From positions 2,542,001 through 2,606,000 of the forward strand of contig NZ_CM001442.1 of NCBI RefSeq assembly GCF_000244915.1: a stretch of 64,000 nucleotides of DNA, in the 5' to 3' direction. This DNA is from Bradyrhizobium sp. WSM471 (GTDB lineage: Bacteria > Pseudomonadota > Alphaproteobacteria > Rhizobiales > Xanthobacteraceae). The notes under the pieces were generated by a model. That model was not told where the DNA came from. It did no database searches and saw only the letters and a program-made list of their open reading frames with translations. The position numbers and the translations under genes were made by a program. Numbering within the stretch: the stretch's first letter is position 1; every line of letters starts with the position of its first letter. Below, in pieces: positions 54,791 through 64,000 of the stretch.

Positions 54791-55553
54791 AGCCCTGGCA
54801 GACCTCACCGAGGACGCCTTCCTCGGCGGACAATTGCGGCTGAAGCAGAAGCGGTCCGGCCATCGCGCCGGGCACGACGCCATTCTGCTCGCGGCGGCGA
54901 CGGAGGCGAGCGCGGGCGACCGTGTCGTCGATCTCGGCGCCGGCATCGGCACGGCCGGGCTTGCATTGGCTCGGCGCGTGGCCGGGATCAGGCTCGGCCT
55001 GGTGGAGATCGATCCCGAACTGGCGGAGCTTGCGCGCGCCAATGCGGCAGCGAATGCGATTGCCGCCGAGACGATCGTGCTCGACGTCACCGCGGACGCG
55101 CAGACCTTCGCGGCCAGCGGGCTCGCGCCCGACAGCGTCGACGTGGTGCTGATGAACCCGCCCTTCAACGATCCCGCCCGCCATCGCGGCTCGCCCGACC
55201 AGGCGCGCCAGATCGCGCATGTGGCGAGGGATGAGACGCTGAATGGCTGGGCGCATGCGGCGCGGCGCATCCTCCGATCGAATGGCGCGCTGACATTGAT
55301 TTGGCGCGCAGATGGGATTGCGGACGTTTTGGCGGCGCTGTCTCGCGGCTTCGGCAGTCTCGCGATTCTGCCGGTTCACGGTGAAGCCGGGCGGCCCGCG
55401 ATCCGCGTGCTGGTGCGCGCGATCAAGGGCGGGAGGGCTCCGACACGATTGTTGCCGGGCCTCATACTCAACGAGGAATCACGCGTGCCTAAAAAAGAGG
55501 TGATGGATATTCTGGAGGGAAGGGCGGTTCTACCCCTGGTGGAACCGTGCTGA
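54783..55553 (+). CDS. TrmN6-like N6-adenine methyltransferase
   Basis: A 256-residue SAM-dependent methyltransferase: VVDLGAGIGTAGLALARRV is the SAM loop (about 41-59) and VVLMNPPFNDP the N6-amino-methylating NPPF motif (near 122). The opening DAFLGGQLRLKQKRSGHRAGHDAILLAA is typical of the TrmN6/YfiC group that methylates A37 of tRNA1-Val. It overlaps the DUF2007 gene by 8 bases. The target is inferred from family resemblance. Confidence 0.87.
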   Translation: MSEALADLTEDAFLGGQLRLKQKRSGHRAGHDAILLAAATEASAGDRVVDLGAGIGTAGLALARRVAGIRLGLVEIDPELAELARANAAANAIAAETIVLDVTADAQTFAASGLAPDSVDVVLMNPPFNDPARHRGSPDQARQIAHVARDETLNGWAHAARRILRSNGALTLIWRADGIADVLAALSRGFGSLAILPVHGEAGRPAIRVLVRAIKGGRAPTRLLPGLILNEESRVPKKEVMDILEGRAVLPLVEPC

Positions 55554-55554
55554 G

Positions 55555-55653
55555 CTATTGCGGAAGCGATTCCGACTGCTGCTCTTGCGGTGTCGTCAGG
55601 CGGATCGCCATGAACAGCGCACCGATCAGCAGCATCAGCAGATAGATTTTCAT
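55555..55653 (-). CDS. Tiny membrane protein, 32 residues
   Basis: MKIYLLMLLIGALFMAIRLT followed by TPQEQQSESLPQ: one membrane helix and a short polar tail. GGAG lies six bases before the ATG, and the gene exactly fills the space after the methyltransferase stop on the opposite strand. Small single-helix proteins of this kind are often regulators of larger membrane proteins. No function can be assigned; the good ribosome site is the main support. Confidence 0.55.
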   Translation of the reverse strand: MKIYLLMLLIGALFMAIRLTTPQEQQSESLPQ

Positions 55654-55764
55654 GGTGTTCTCCGCCGGCCCATTGCAGCCTCTCAACGGGGTTTCTGCAA
55701 AACACGTTCCGGGCCCTTCCAATGACAGTCGCGTGATAAGAAATGGTTAATCAGAGGTAACGGC

Positions 55765-56673
55765 ATGGCCGAACAATTGAACGATCGTGAGAGTTCCGGC
55801 CTGGCCGACAAGCTCATGCAATATCTGCCGGCGCGCTTCCGTCCCGGTACGGCCGTGGTGCCGGTGGTGCGGCTGTCCGGTGTGATCGGCGCAGTGACGC
55901 CGCTGCGCCCGGGCATGACGCTTGCGACCGTTTCGCGGGTGCTGGAGCGGGCGTTTTCGATGCGCAACGCCAAGGCGGTGGCGCTGGTCATCAATTCGCC
56001 CGGCGGCTCGCCGGTGCAGTCGCGCCAGATCTACCTGCGCATCAAGCAGCTTGCGGCGGAGAAGAAGCTGCCGGTGCTGGTGTTCGTCGAGGACGTCGCG
56101 GCCTCCGGCGGCTACATGATCGCCTGCGCCGGCGACGAGATCATTTGCGATCCGTCCTCGATCCTTGGTTCGATCGGCGTGGTCGGCGGCAGCTTTGGTT
56201 TCCAGGAGGCGATCAAGCGGCTCGGCATCGAGCGGCGCCTCTACACCGCCGGCGCACACAAGGCGATGCTCGACCCGTTTCTCCCTGAAAACCCCGACGA
56301 CGTCGCCAAGCTGAAGGCGCTCCAGCGCGAGATCCACCAGATCTTCATCGCGCTGGTGAAGGAGAGCCGCGGCGCGCGCTTGAAGGGCTCCGACGACACC
56401 CTGTTCACGGGCGAATACTGGGCCGGCGAGAGTTCTGTCGCGCTGGGGCTTGCCGACAGCATCGGCGATCTCCGCTCAACTCTTCGTGCCCGCTTTGGCG
56501 ACAAGGTTCTCACCCCCGTGATTGCCCAGCCGACCGGTCTGCTCTCCAGCCTTTTGGGCCGGAAATCGCCCGGCGCGGGGCAGCTTTCGGTCCTGGAATC
56601 AATGGCCGGCCTGCCGGACGACCTGATTTCGGCGGTCGAGACGCGCGCGATCTGGGCGAAATTCGGGTTCTAG
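55765..56673 (+). CDS. S49 family serine peptidase (SppA/SohB-like)
   Basis: A 302-residue single-domain S49 peptidase. INSPGGSPVQSR is the oxyanion region, VEDVAASGGYMIACAGDEI holds the nucleophile Ser, and the Lys of the dyad is probably in TAGAHKAMLDPF (K about 172). S49 enzymes cut signal-peptide remnants in or near the membrane. No clear membrane helix is present at the N-terminus, unlike SohB and SppA, so this is a soluble or peripherally attached form. The ATG follows AGAGGT. Confidence 0.92.
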   Translation: MAEQLNDRESSGLADKLMQYLPARFRPGTAVVPVVRLSGVIGAVTPLRPGMTLATVSRVLERAFSMRNAKAVALVINSPGGSPVQSRQIYLRIKQLAAEKKLPVLVFVEDVAASGGYMIACAGDEIICDPSSILGSIGVVGGSFGFQEAIKRLGIERRLYTAGAHKAMLDPFLPENPDDVAKLKALQREIHQIFIALVKESRGARLKGSDDTLFTGEYWAGESSVALGLADSIGDLRSTLRARFGDKVLTPVIAQPTGLLSSLLGRKSPGAGQLSVLESMAGLPDDLISAVETRAIWAKFGF

Positions 56674-56789
56674 ACGGAGCCCCTCCGCGCCATTTGGTCC
56701 CAAGCAGACTTGAAGCCGTGCCAATTGCGGCGCGGCCCGGTCTGCGCAAGAATGCGCGTGGGGGCTGAGCAATAGACAAGGATCGACCG

Positions 56790-56981
56790 ATGCCGCCGTT
56801 CGTCGCATTCGCGGGCGTCCTGGGCGGGCTTGCCGTGGTCCGCTGGGCCTACAAGACCGCTGTCAGGATCAACCAGGAGCTGGAGGAGATGCGCCTCTCG
56901 CGCGTCGCTGAGGCCGCCCATAGGGGGGCCGTCCAGACGCTGAAGCAGGATCCCGTGACCGGAGCCTATCGGCCGGGTTAG
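56790..56981 (+). CDS. Small conserved-type hypothetical protein
   Basis: A 63-residue protein with a hydrophobic N-terminus (MPPFVAFAGVLGGLAVVRWAY, one helix) and a charged amphipathic remainder (KTAVRINQELEEMRLSRVAEAA) ending QDPVTGAYRPG. AAGGA precedes the ATG by seven bases. I do not recognise a family. It lies downstream of the S49 peptidase on the same strand, and could be part of its transcript. Confidence 0.7.
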   Translation: MPPFVAFAGVLGGLAVVRWAYKTAVRINQELEEMRLSRVAEAAHRGAVQTLKQDPVTGAYRPG

Positions 56982-57000
56982 CCGGGCGTCTTTTCATACG

Positions 57001-57104
57001 CGGTCATTCCGGGGCGATGCGAAGCATCGAACTAGGGTGCGCAGTTGCGCACCTGAGAAGCTCGAGATTCCGGTTCGCCCTTCGGGCGCCCCGGAATGAC
57101 GGCC
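57001..57104. repeat. Palindromic repeat, family A
   Basis: GGTCATTCCGGGGCGATGCG...GCGCCCCGGAATGACGGCC with inner GATTCC-type arms: same type as 13387-13482. It lies before glyQ. Confidence 0.85.
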
Positions 57105-57189
57105 ATTCCACCCCCTTTGCCTTGATTCCCACCCCTGCCGTCGATACGGTCCCGCGCGATTCAACCCCCCGCGAGAGCCCGATCTGACG

Positions 57190-58125
57190 ATGGACGCCTC
57201 CTTGCCCGCCCATATGCGCCCGGAACGCTCGTTCCAGGGCTTTATCCTCGCGCTCCAGCGGTTCTGGGCCGAGCAGGGCTGCGTGATCCTGCAGCCTTAC
57301 GACATGGAGATGGGTGCGGGTACCTTCCATCCGGCGACTACGCTGCGCGCGCTCGGGCCAAAGCCCTGGAATGCGGCCTATGTGCAGCCCTCGCGGCGGC
57401 CCAAGGACGGCCGCTATGGCGAGAATCCGAACCGGATGCAGCACTACTACCAGTTCCAGGTGATCATGAAGCCGTCGCCGCCGAACCTTCAGGAGCTGTA
57501 CCTGAAGTCGCTTGCCGCGATCGGTATCGATTCCGCCGTGCACGACATTCGCTTCGTCGAGGACGATTGGGAGAGCCCGACGCTGGGCGCCTGGGGCCTC
57601 GGCTGGGAGTGCTGGTGCGACGGCATGGAAGTCAGCCAGTTCACCTATTTCCAGCAGGTCGCGGGTGTCGAATGCGCGCCGGTCGCGGGCGAGCTCACCT
57701 ACGGGCTCGAGCGGCTCGCGATGTACGTGCAGGGCGTCGATCGCGTCTACGACCTCAACTTCAACGGCCGCGACGGTGACGCCAAGGTCACCTATGGCGA
57801 TGTCTTCCTGCAGGCCGAGCGGGAATATTCGAAGCACAATTTTGAGATCGCCGACACCGCGATGCTGTTCGAGCAATTCAAGATGGCTGAAAGCGCGTGC
57901 AGAAAGTACCTAGAAGCTGGCTGGAAGGACGGCAAGCGCGAGGCGCATCTGATGTCGCTGCCGGCCTATGACCAGTGCATCAAGGCGAGCCATGTCTTCA
58001 ACCTGCTCGACGCGCGCGGCGTGATCTCGGTGACGGAGCGGCAGAGCTACATTCTTCGCGTGCGCGAACTGGCAAAGGCTTGCGGCGAGGCCTGGATCCA
58101 TACTGAAGCGGGCGGAGCGGCCTGA
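57190..58125 (+). CDS. glyQ: Glycine-tRNA ligase, alpha subunit
   Basis: The alpha chain of the bacterial alpha2beta2 glycyl-tRNA synthetase, carrying the class II catalytic core. [36 protein letters not shown] is diagnostic, with [22 protein letters not shown] and [13 protein letters not shown]. The 311-residue length is right. The stop overlaps the glyS ATG by one base (TGATG), so the two subunits are made together. Confidence 0.98.
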   Translation: MDASLPAHMRPERSFQGFILALQRFWAEQGCVILQPYDMEMGAGTFHPATTLRALGPKPWNAAYVQPSRRPKDGRYGENPNRMQHYYQFQVIMKPSPPNLQELYLKSLAAIGIDSAVHDIRFVEDDWESPTLGAWGLGWECWCDGMEVSQFTYFQQVAGVECAPVAGELTYGLERLAMYVQGVDRVYDLNFNGRDGDAKVTYGDVFLQAEREYSKHNFEIADTAMLFEQFKMAESACRKYLEAGWKDGKREAHLMSLPAYDQCIKASHVFNLLDARGVISVTERQSYILRVRELAKACGEAWIHTEAGGAA

Positions 58126-60224
58126 TGCCCGATCTTTTGCTTGAACTGTTCTCCGAAGAAATCCCCGCGCGCATGCAGGCCAAGGCGGCGGAAGACCTGC
58201 GCCGCATGGTCACCGACAAGCTCGTCGCCGAAGGTCTCGTCTACGAAGGCGCAAAGGCGTTCGCGACGCCGCGCCGCCTCGCTCTCACCGTGCACGGCAT
58301 CCCCGCGCGCCAGCCTGACCTGAAGACCGAACGCCGCGGACCGAAGATCGGCGCGGCCGATGCGGCCGTGCAGGGGTTTCTGAAAGCGACGGGATTGACG
58401 TCGCTGGACGAGGCCAAGATCCAGCGCGACCCGAAGGGCGACTTCTACATCGCGCTGATCGAGAAGCCCGGCCGCGACGCCATCGACGTGCTCGCGGAAA
58501 TCCTCCCCGTGATCATCCGCACGTTCCCCTGGCCGAAATCGATGCGCTGGGGCGCGCGCTCCGGCAAGCCAGGCTCGCTGAGCTGGGTGCGCCCGCTGCA
58601 CGCGATCACCGCGACGTTCGGGCCTGAGACCGAAGAGCCCGATGTCGTCAAATTCTCGGTGGACGGCATCGAGTCCGGCCAGACCACCTACGGTCATCGT
58701 TTCATGGCGCCTAGCGCGATTTCCGTGCGCCGCTTCGAGGATTACGAAGCCAAGCTGAAGGCCGCAAAAGTCATCCTCGATCCGCAGGCGCGCAAGGACA
58801 TCATCTTTGCCGACGCCAAGGAGCTGACCTTCGCGCAAGGGTTCGAACTGGTCGAGGATCAGGTGCTGCTGGATGAGGTTTCGGGCCTGGTCGAATGGCC
58901 GGTCGTCATGATGGGATCGTTCGAAGCGGAATATCTCGCGATCCCCGACGAGGTGATCCGCGCCACGATCCGCAACAACCAGAAATGCTTCGTCGTCAAA
59001 GATCCCAAGACGGGCAAGCTAACCAACAAATTCGTCCTCACCGCGAACATCGAGGCGCCCGACGGCGGCAAGACCATCGTCGCCGGCAACGAGCGCGTGA
59101 TCCGTCCGCGCCTGTCCGATGCGAAGTTCTTCTATGAGACGGACCTGAAGACGAAGCTGGAAGACCGCCTGCCGAAATTCGAGCAGATCGTGTTTCACGA
59201 GAAGCTCGGGACCCAGGCCGCGCGCATCAAGCGGATCGAACGCCTCGCTGCCGAGATCGCCCCCCTGGTCGGCGCCGATGTCGCCAAGGCGACGCGCGCC
59301 GCGCATCTAGCGAAGGCGGATTTGCTGACCGAAGTCGTCGGCGAGTTTCCCGAGGTGCAGGGCCTGATGGGCAAATACTACGCGCTGGCGCAGGGCGAGG
59401 ATGCTTCCGTCGCGGCGGCTTGCGAGGAGCACTACAAGCCGCAGGGGCCTGCCGATCGCGTGCCGACCGATCCGGTCAGCGTGGCAGTGGCGCTCGCCGA
59501 CAAGCTCGACACGCTTATTGGCTTCTGGGCCATCGATGAGAAGCCGACCGGAAGCAAGGACCCATATGCACTGCGTCGTGCGGCGCTGGGCGTGATCAGG
59601 CTGATCACCGAGAACGGACTGCGTCTATCCCTCATGAAGGTGGCGGCGTCCGCGCTCGCCGGCTTGTCCTTGAAGCCTGCCGATGCGCAGAAGCTTCCGA
59701 GCGACCTGCTTGCCTTCTTCGCTGACCGTCTGAAAGTCCAACTCCGTGAGCAGGGCGCGCGGCACGATCTCGTCGATGCCGTGTTCGCGCTCGGCGGCCA
59801 GGACGATCTTCTGATGATCGTTCGCCGCGTCGAGGCGCTCGGCAAATTCCTCGAGTCCGAGGACGGCAAGAATTTGCTCGCCGGCATCAAGCGCGCCAGC
59901 AACATCCTCGGCATCGAGGAGAAGAAGGACAAGCGCAGCTTTGAAGGCGCGCCCGATGCTGCGCTCTACGGCCTTGCCGAGGAAAAGGCGCTGGCCAAGG
60001 CGATCGGCGAAGTGCAGGCGGAAGCCAGCGCTGCCGTCGCCAAGGAAGACTTCGCGGCTGCGATGAGTGCGATGGCCAAGCTGCGCCCGCCGGTCGATGC
60101 GTTCTTCGAGAAAGTTCGCGTCAACGACGAGGATGCGAAGGTGCGCGAGAACCGGTTGAAGCTGCTCAACGAGATCCGCAGCGCCACGCGCGCGGTGGCG
60201 GATTTCTCAAAGATCCAGGATTGA
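58125..60224 (+). CDS. glyS: Glycine-tRNA ligase, beta subunit
   Basis: The tRNA-binding beta chain: [18 protein letters not shown] at the start, [16 protein letters not shown], then a C-terminal anticodon-binding half with [20 protein letters not shown]. The 699-residue length is standard. It forms the active synthetase with GlyQ and is translationally coupled to it. Confidence 0.98.
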   Translation: MPDLLLELFSEEIPARMQAKAAEDLRRMVTDKLVAEGLVYEGAKAFATPRRLALTVHGIPARQPDLKTERRGPKIGAADAAVQGFLKATGLTSLDEAKIQRDPKGDFYIALIEKPGRDAIDVLAEILPVIIRTFPWPKSMRWGARSGKPGSLSWVRPLHAITATFGPETEEPDVVKFSVDGIESGQTTYGHRFMAPSAISVRRFEDYEAKLKAAKVILDPQARKDIIFADAKELTFAQGFELVEDQVLLDEVSGLVEWPVVMMGSFEAEYLAIPDEVIRATIRNNQKCFVVKDPKTGKLTNKFVLTANIEAPDGGKTIVAGNERVIRPRLSDAKFFYETDLKTKLEDRLPKFEQIVFHEKLGTQAARIKRIERLAAEIAPLVGADVAKATRAAHLAKADLLTEVVGEFPEVQGLMGKYYALAQGEDASVAAACEEHYKPQGPADRVPTDPVSVAVALADKLDTLIGFWAIDEKPTGSKDPYALRRAALGVIRLITENGLRLSLMKVAASALAGLSLKPADAQKLPSDLLAFFADRLKVQLREQGARHDLVDAVFALGGQDDLLMIVRRVEALGKFLESEDGKNLLAGIKRASNILGIEEKKDKRSFEGAPDAALYGLAEEKALAKAIGEVQAEASAAVAKEDFAAAMSAMAKLRPPVDAFFEKVRVNDEDAKVRENRLKLLNEIRSATRAVADFSKIQD

Positions 60225-60248
60225 GCGCGGTCTTGCGGCCGCCAACAC

Positions 60249-60354
60249 TGTCATTCCGGGGCGCGCCACTTGGCGCGAGCCCGGAATCCATTTCTCCACA
60301 TCACGCGCCGCATGATGGATTCCGGGCTCGCGCTTCGCGCGCCCCGGAATGACG
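60249..60354. repeat. Palindromic repeat, family A
   Basis: GTCATTCCGGGGCGCGCC...GGAATCCA...TGGATTCCGGGC...GCGCCCCGGAATGAC: a clean copy with inner arms GGAATCCA / TGGATTCC. It separates glyS and the terminator that serves the opposite-strand gene. Confidence 0.88.
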
Positions 60355-60361
60355 AAAGCAC

Positions 60362-60399
60362 AAAAAGCCCCGCCCGGCGGGGGGAGGACCGGGCGGGGC
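60362..60399 (-). terminator. Rho-independent terminator for the DUF1236 gene
   Basis: An 11-bp stem GCCCCGCCCGG / CCGGGCGGGGC (60367-60377 with 60389-60399) is followed on the minus strand by TTTTTG (complement of 60362-60366). It lies downstream of the DUF1236 gene; on the plus strand there is no T-run, though it could still slow glyS read-through. Confidence 0.88.
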
Positions 60400-60474
60400 C
60401 TGATGTCCGACTCTATTGCTCGCGTCAGCCTGATTGATGTGACGCGCCGGACACCTAGTTGATTCCGGAAAACG

Positions 60475-60828
60475 CTAGTCCATCACCTCGACGATGCGCC
60501 GCGAGCGCGGCTCGACCAGCACGGTCTCGCCGTTCACGACGGTGTAGCGATAGGTGGTGGCGCCGAAACGTTGCGGCACGTCATAATAGGTGACGCCGCT
60601 TTCAGGTAAGGTGGCACCGACCACCACGCGATCCGGGATGCGGAAAGCCGGCACCCGTTGCTCGACGACATAGTCGCGGAAAGCCGGCCGCTGCTCGACC
60701 GCAATGGTCGGGCCGCTGTCGACGACGACGGGCGCGCGTCCCACGGTGACGCTGCTTTGCGCCTGCGCCGCAAGGGGCGAGCCGATCGCGGCCGCGAGCG
60801 CTGCAAGAGCAAGAATCCTGTTCCGCAT
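60475..60828 (-). CDS. DUF1236 domain protein, exported
   Basis: A 117-residue protein with a signal peptide (MRNRILALAALAAAIGSPLAAQA, cut near AQA) and a DUF1236-type C-terminal half (PDRVVVGATLPESGVTYYDVP, then YRYTVVNGETVLVEPRSRRIVEVMD). This domain is common in Bradyrhizobium secreted proteins; the function is unknown. ATG 60828 has AAGGAG seven bases upstream. A strong terminator lies at its 3' side. Confidence 0.88.
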   Translation of the reverse strand: MRNRILALAALAAAIGSPLAAQAQSSVTVGRAPVVVDSGPTIAVEQRPAFRDYVVEQRVPAFRIPDRVVVGATLPESGVTYYDVPQRFGATTYRYTVVNGETVLVEPRSRRIVEVMD

Positions 60829-61051
60829 GGGCAACTCCTTCGAGAAGGTTTTCGGGAAGCGCCAATGGCGCGACCGGTTGCCAATGCATGCGTCTTCGCG
60901 ATGTTCCGGACAATGCCCGCCGCATTCGCGGCATTTTCGGGCAGTTTTCGCGAAGCCGGGAACTCGCGTGGGCTCAGTGCGTCTCTACCCGCGGAACCCA
61001 GTCCGCTATGATCCCGCCGCGATTCGCCCCCACCCCACGGAAAGAAAATTC

Positions 61052-61207
61052 ATGCACATCACCGTCGCCCACATCTCGCCGATCCTGTCTCTGCTTGCGG
61101 GTGTGCTCATCCTGATCATGCCGCGCCTCCTGAACCTGATCGTCGCGATTTTTCTCATCGTAAATGGTGCGATCGGGCTCGGATTGTTGAAGTGGCTCCA
61201 TCTCTAG
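61052..61207 (+). CDS. DUF3096 domain small membrane protein
   Basis: A 51-residue protein, MHITVAHISPILSLLAGVLILIMPRLLNLIVAIFLIVNGAIGL..., with two membrane helices and the conserved P-R-L-L-N turn of DUF3096. GGAAAG lies close before the ATG. Function unknown. It starts 96 bases before ppdK on the same strand. Confidence 0.85.
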   Translation: MHITVAHISPILSLLAGVLILIMPRLLNLIVAIFLIVNGAIGLGLLKWLHL

Positions 61208-61303
61208 GCCTTCATTCTACGGAACTCTTCGACTTGCGCGGACCTGCCCAAAGTGGTGTAAGGCGCGCAATTACCCATTCCTCTCGCAGGTTGTGTGCAA
61301 GCT

Positions 61304-64000
61304 ATGGCCAAAGCCGCCTCGAAAACTCCAGCGAAAATGCCAGCGAAATCAAAGTCCTCCGGAAAGGCGAAAGCCGCGCCGGCGGCCCGCAAGGCACTTG
61401 CCAAGCGCGCCCCGAAGCCCGTGGCCAAGGGCGCTGCCAAGGCTGCTGCCAAGCCGGCTGTGAAGCCTGCCGCCAAGGCTGTCTCCAAGGCTGTTGCAAA
61501 GGTACCGACGAAGCCGGTTGCGCCGAAAGTCGCCGTGAAGCCGGCACCGAGCAAGGCGGCGCCTGTTGCGGCCAAGGCCGGCAAGTGGGTGTTCACGTTC
61601 GGCGACGGTAAGGCCGAGGGCAAAGCGGAGATGCGCGATTTGCTCGGCGGCAAGGGCGCCAACCTCGCCGAGATGGCCAATCTCGGCCTGCCGGTGCCTC
61701 CGGGCTTCACCATTCCGACCTCGGTCTGCACCTACTTCTACGCGCACGACAAGTCCTACCCGAAGGAATTGAAGTCGCAGGTTGAGAAGGCGCTCGACCA
61801 TGTCGGCAAGTTGACCGGCAAGATCTTCGGCGATTCCAGGAACCCGCTGCTCGTGTCCGTGCGTTCCGGCGGCCGCGCCTCGATGCCGGGCATGATGGAC
61901 ACGGTGCTCAATCTCGGCCTCAACGACGAGACCGTGGAAGCGCTGTCGGAACTGTCGGGCGATCGCCGATTCGCCTATGACAGCTATCGCCGCTTCATCA
62001 CCATGTATTCGGACGTGGTGCTCGGCTTCGAGCATCATCATTTCGAGGAGATCCTCGACACCTTCAAGGACAGCCAGGGCTACACGCTCGACACGGATCT
62101 CACCGCCGACGACTGGGTCGATCTGGTCGGCAAGTACAAGGACGCGGTCGCGCGCGAAACCGGCAAGGATTTTCCGCAGGATCCGCACGACCAGCTCTGG
62201 GGCGCGATTGGCGCGGTGTTTTCATCCTGGATGAACGCCCGCGCGGTGACCTACCGCAGGCTGCACGACATCCCGGAATCCTGGGGCACCGCGGTCAATG
62301 TGCAAGCCATGGTGTTCGGCAACATGGGCGAGACCTCGGCGACCGGCGTTGCCTTCACGCGCAATCCCTCGACCGGCGAGAGCAAGCTCTACGGCGAGTT
62401 CCTGATCAACGCGCAAGGCGAGGACGTGGTGGCGGGCATCCGCACCCCGCAGGACATCACCGAGGAAGCACGCAAGGATTCGGGCTCCGACAAGGCGTCG
62501 ATGGAATCGGCGATGCCGGAGGCCTTCAAGGAGCTGACGCGGATCTACACGCTGCTCGAGAAGCACTATCGCGACATGCAGGACATGGAGTTCACGGTCG
62601 AGCAGGGCAAGCTCTGGATGCTGCAGACCCGCGGCGGCAAGCGCACGGCCAAGGCGGCGCTGCGCATCGCGGTCGAGCTCGCCAATGAAGGCCTGATTAC
62701 CAAGAAGGAAGCGGTTACGCGGATCGACCCCGCCTCGCTCGACCAGCTGCTGCATCCGACCATCGATCCCAACGCCAAGCGCGACGTGATCGCAACCGGC
62801 CTGCCGGCCTCGCCGGGTGCGGCCTCCGGCGAGATCGTGTTCTCCTCGGACGAGGCGGCCAAGCTTCAGGCCGACGGACGCAAAGTGATTCTGGTCCGGA
62901 TCGAGACCAGCCCCGAAGACATCCACGGCATGCACGCCGCCGAAGGCATCCTGACCACCCGCGGCGGCATGACCTCGCATGCTGCGGTGGTCGCGCGCGG
63001 CATGGGCAAGCCCTGCGTCTCCGGTTGCGGCACCATCCGGGTCGATTACGGCCGCGGCACCATGAGCATCGGCTCGCGCACCTTCAAGACCGGCGACGTC
63101 ATCACCATCGACGGCTCGCTCGGCCAGGTGCTCGCCGGCCGCATGCCGATGATCGAGCCCGAGCTGTCCGGCGAGTTCGGCACGCTGATGAAATGGGCCG
63201 ACCAGGTCCGCAAGATCGGCGTGCGCGTCAACGCGGACACGCCGGAGGACGCGCACACCGCGATCAAGTTCGGCGCGGAAGGCATCGGCCTCTGCCGTAC
63301 CGAGCACATGTTCTTCGAGGAGACGCGCATCCGGACGGTTCGCGAGATGATCCTCTCCGAGGACGAGCAGTCGCGACGCGCTGCGCTGGCAAAGCTGCTG
63401 CCAATGCAGCGCGCCGACTTCGTCGAGCTGTTCGAGATCATGAAGGGCCTGCCCGTCACGATCCGCTTGCTTGATCCGCCGCTGCACGAGTTCCTGCCGC
63501 ACACCCATGCCGAGGTCGAGGAAGTGGCGCGCGCCATGAACACCGACCCGCGGCGCCTGGCCGACCGCGCGCGCGAGCTGTCGGAGTTCAATCCGATGCT
63601 CGGGTTCCGCGGCTGCCGTATCGCGATCGCCTACCCCGAGATCGCCGAGATGCAGGCGCGCGCGATCTTCGAAGCGGCGGTCGAGGCCGAGAAGCGTACC
63701 GGCAAGGCCGTCGGCCTCGAGGTGATGGTGCCGCTGATCGCCACCAAGATGGAGCTCGACCTCGTCAAGGCGCGCATCGACTCCACCGCGAAGGCGGTGA
63801 TGCGCGACACCAACACCAAGCTGACCTATCAAGTCGGCACCATGATCGAGCTGCCGCGCGCCTGCCTGCTCGCGGCCGAGATCGCGGAGAGCGCCGAGTT
63901 CTTCTCGTTCGGCACCAACGACCTCACGCAGACGACGTACGGCATCAGCCGTGACGATGCCGCGAGCTTCCTCGGCACCTACGTGTCCAAGGGCATCCTG
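61304..64000 (+). CDS. ppdK: Pyruvate, phosphate dikinase with H1-like N-terminal extension (partial)
   Basis: PPDK interconverts pyruvate, ATP and phosphate with phosphoenolpyruvate, AMP and PPi. From K94 the canonical protein begins (KWVFTFGDGKAEG), with the ATP-grasp part (LLVSVRSGGRASMPGMMDTVLNLG), the phosphohistidine loop TRGGMTSHAAVVARG near residue 550, and the PEP-binding barrel running off the window end; 899 residues are visible. The first 93 residues are an Ala/Lys/Pro tract (repeats of AAKPA, AAKAV, KPV), like a histone H1 or AlgP tail. The only in-frame ATGs are 61304 and 61337, so the tail appears translated, though its ribosome site (GCAGG) is weak. Confidence 0.95.
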   Translation, partial: MAKAASKTPAKMPAKSKSSGKAKAAPAARKALAKRAPKPVAKGAAKAAAKPAVKPAAKAVSKAVAKVPTKPVAPKVAVKPAPSKAAPVAAKAGKWVFTFGDGKAEGKAEMRDLLGGKGANLAEMANLGLPVPPGFTIPTSVCTYFYAHDKSYPKELKSQVEKALDHVGKLTGKIFGDSRNPLLVSVRSGGRASMPGMMDTVLNLGLNDETVEALSELSGDRRFAYDSYRRFITMYSDVVLGFEHHHFEEILDTFKDSQGYTLDTDLTADDWVDLVGKYKDAVARETGKDFPQDPHDQLWGAIGAVFSSWMNARAVTYRRLHDIPESWGTAVNVQAMVFGNMGETSATGVAFTRNPSTGESKLYGEFLINAQGEDVVAGIRTPQDITEEARKDSGSDKASMESAMPEAFKELTRIYTLLEKHYRDMQDMEFTVEQGKLWMLQTRGGKRTAKAALRIAVELANEGLITKKEAVTRIDPASLDQLLHPTIDPNAKRDVIATGLPASPGAASGEIVFSSDEAAKLQADGRKVILVRIETSPEDIHGMHAAEGILTTRGGMTSHAAVVARGMGKPCVSGCGTIRVDYGRGTMSIGSRTFKTGDVITIDGSLGQVLAGRMPMIEPELSGEFGTLMKWADQVRKIGVRVNADTPEDAHTAIKFGAEGIGLCRTEHMFFEETRIRTVREMILSEDEQSRRAALAKLLPMQRADFVELFEIMKGLPVTIRLLDPPLHEFLPHTHAEVEEVARAMNTDPRRLADRARELSEFNPMLGFRGCRIAIAYPEIAEMQARAIFEAAVEAEKRTGKAVGLEVMVPLIATKMELDLVKARIDSTAKAVMRDTNTKLTYQVGTMIELPRACLLAAEIAESAEFFSFGTNDLTQTTYGISRDDAASFLGTYVSKGIL

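Overview
The window reads as a chromosomal segment of an alphaproteobacterium in the order Rhizobiales, most probably Bradyrhizobium or a close relative. The reasons are the single gene encoding a fused cytochrome b/c1 polyprotein (fbcH) behind the Rieske gene, the fused anthranilate synthase trpE(G) with a Trp-Trp leader peptide, a CcrM-type GANTC methyltransferase, high GC content, and many short palindromic intergenic repeats of several families. I see no rRNA, tRNA or CRISPR. This is mostly core genome with one insertion sequence.

Layout. 1-3320: the start of a divergent tRNA 2'-O-methyltransferase (trmL), then the cytochrome bc1 operon petA(fbcF)-fbcH, closed by a clear terminator. 3413-8318: a dienelactone hydrolase, a DMP19-like (DUF4375) protein, a trp attenuator, trpE(G) and apt. 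8339-18451 (minus strand): a GIY-YIG protein, two ParA-like ATPases, an M48 protease with LemA, Rsm22, Smc, a DsbA-like thiol oxidoreductase and a DUF721/DciA-like protein; mutY diverges from this block. 19743-27604: a thioesterase, an FAD monooxygenase, two GSTs, a LysR regulator divergent from a SnoaL-like protein, a chemoreceptor and a small membrane protein. 27722-33863: ccrM with clustered GANTC sites, a zinc metallopeptidase, moaB, a MarR-GNAT fusion behind a 56-bp palindrome, a glycosyltransferase and an RMD1-family protein. 34090-42090: the ackA-xfp phosphoketolase operon, a radical SAM protein with a possible leaderless promoter, a VOC protein, rnhB with a lysine-rich N-terminal tail, and a GT39-like membrane protein. 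42104-43745: an IS110-family element inserted inside a palindromic repeat. 43765-56981: a uracil-DNA glycosylase lacking two cluster cysteines, ETF-ubiquinone oxidoreductase, a TPR lipoprotein-like protein, ispE, a hydrolase/LysE pair, an hxlR-fabF pair, a polyprenyl diphosphate synthase, a DUF2007 gene overlapping an N6-adenine methyltransferase-like gene, an S49 peptidase and two tiny genes. 57190-64000: glyQS, two small envelope proteins and the start of ppdK with a histone-H1-like N-terminal extension.

The most interesting signals are: (1) the IS110 element, whose roughly 255-nt non-coding left end holds short matches to both insertion junctions, as expected for a bridge RNA; (2) the trpL attenuator; (3) the nested palindrome over the MarR-GNAT ribosome binding site; (4) the GANTC cluster at the ccrM start; (5) the H1-like or lysine-rich tails on PpdK and RNase HII. 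No clearly new multi-gene system is visible. All family calls come from reading motifs by eye, without database searches.
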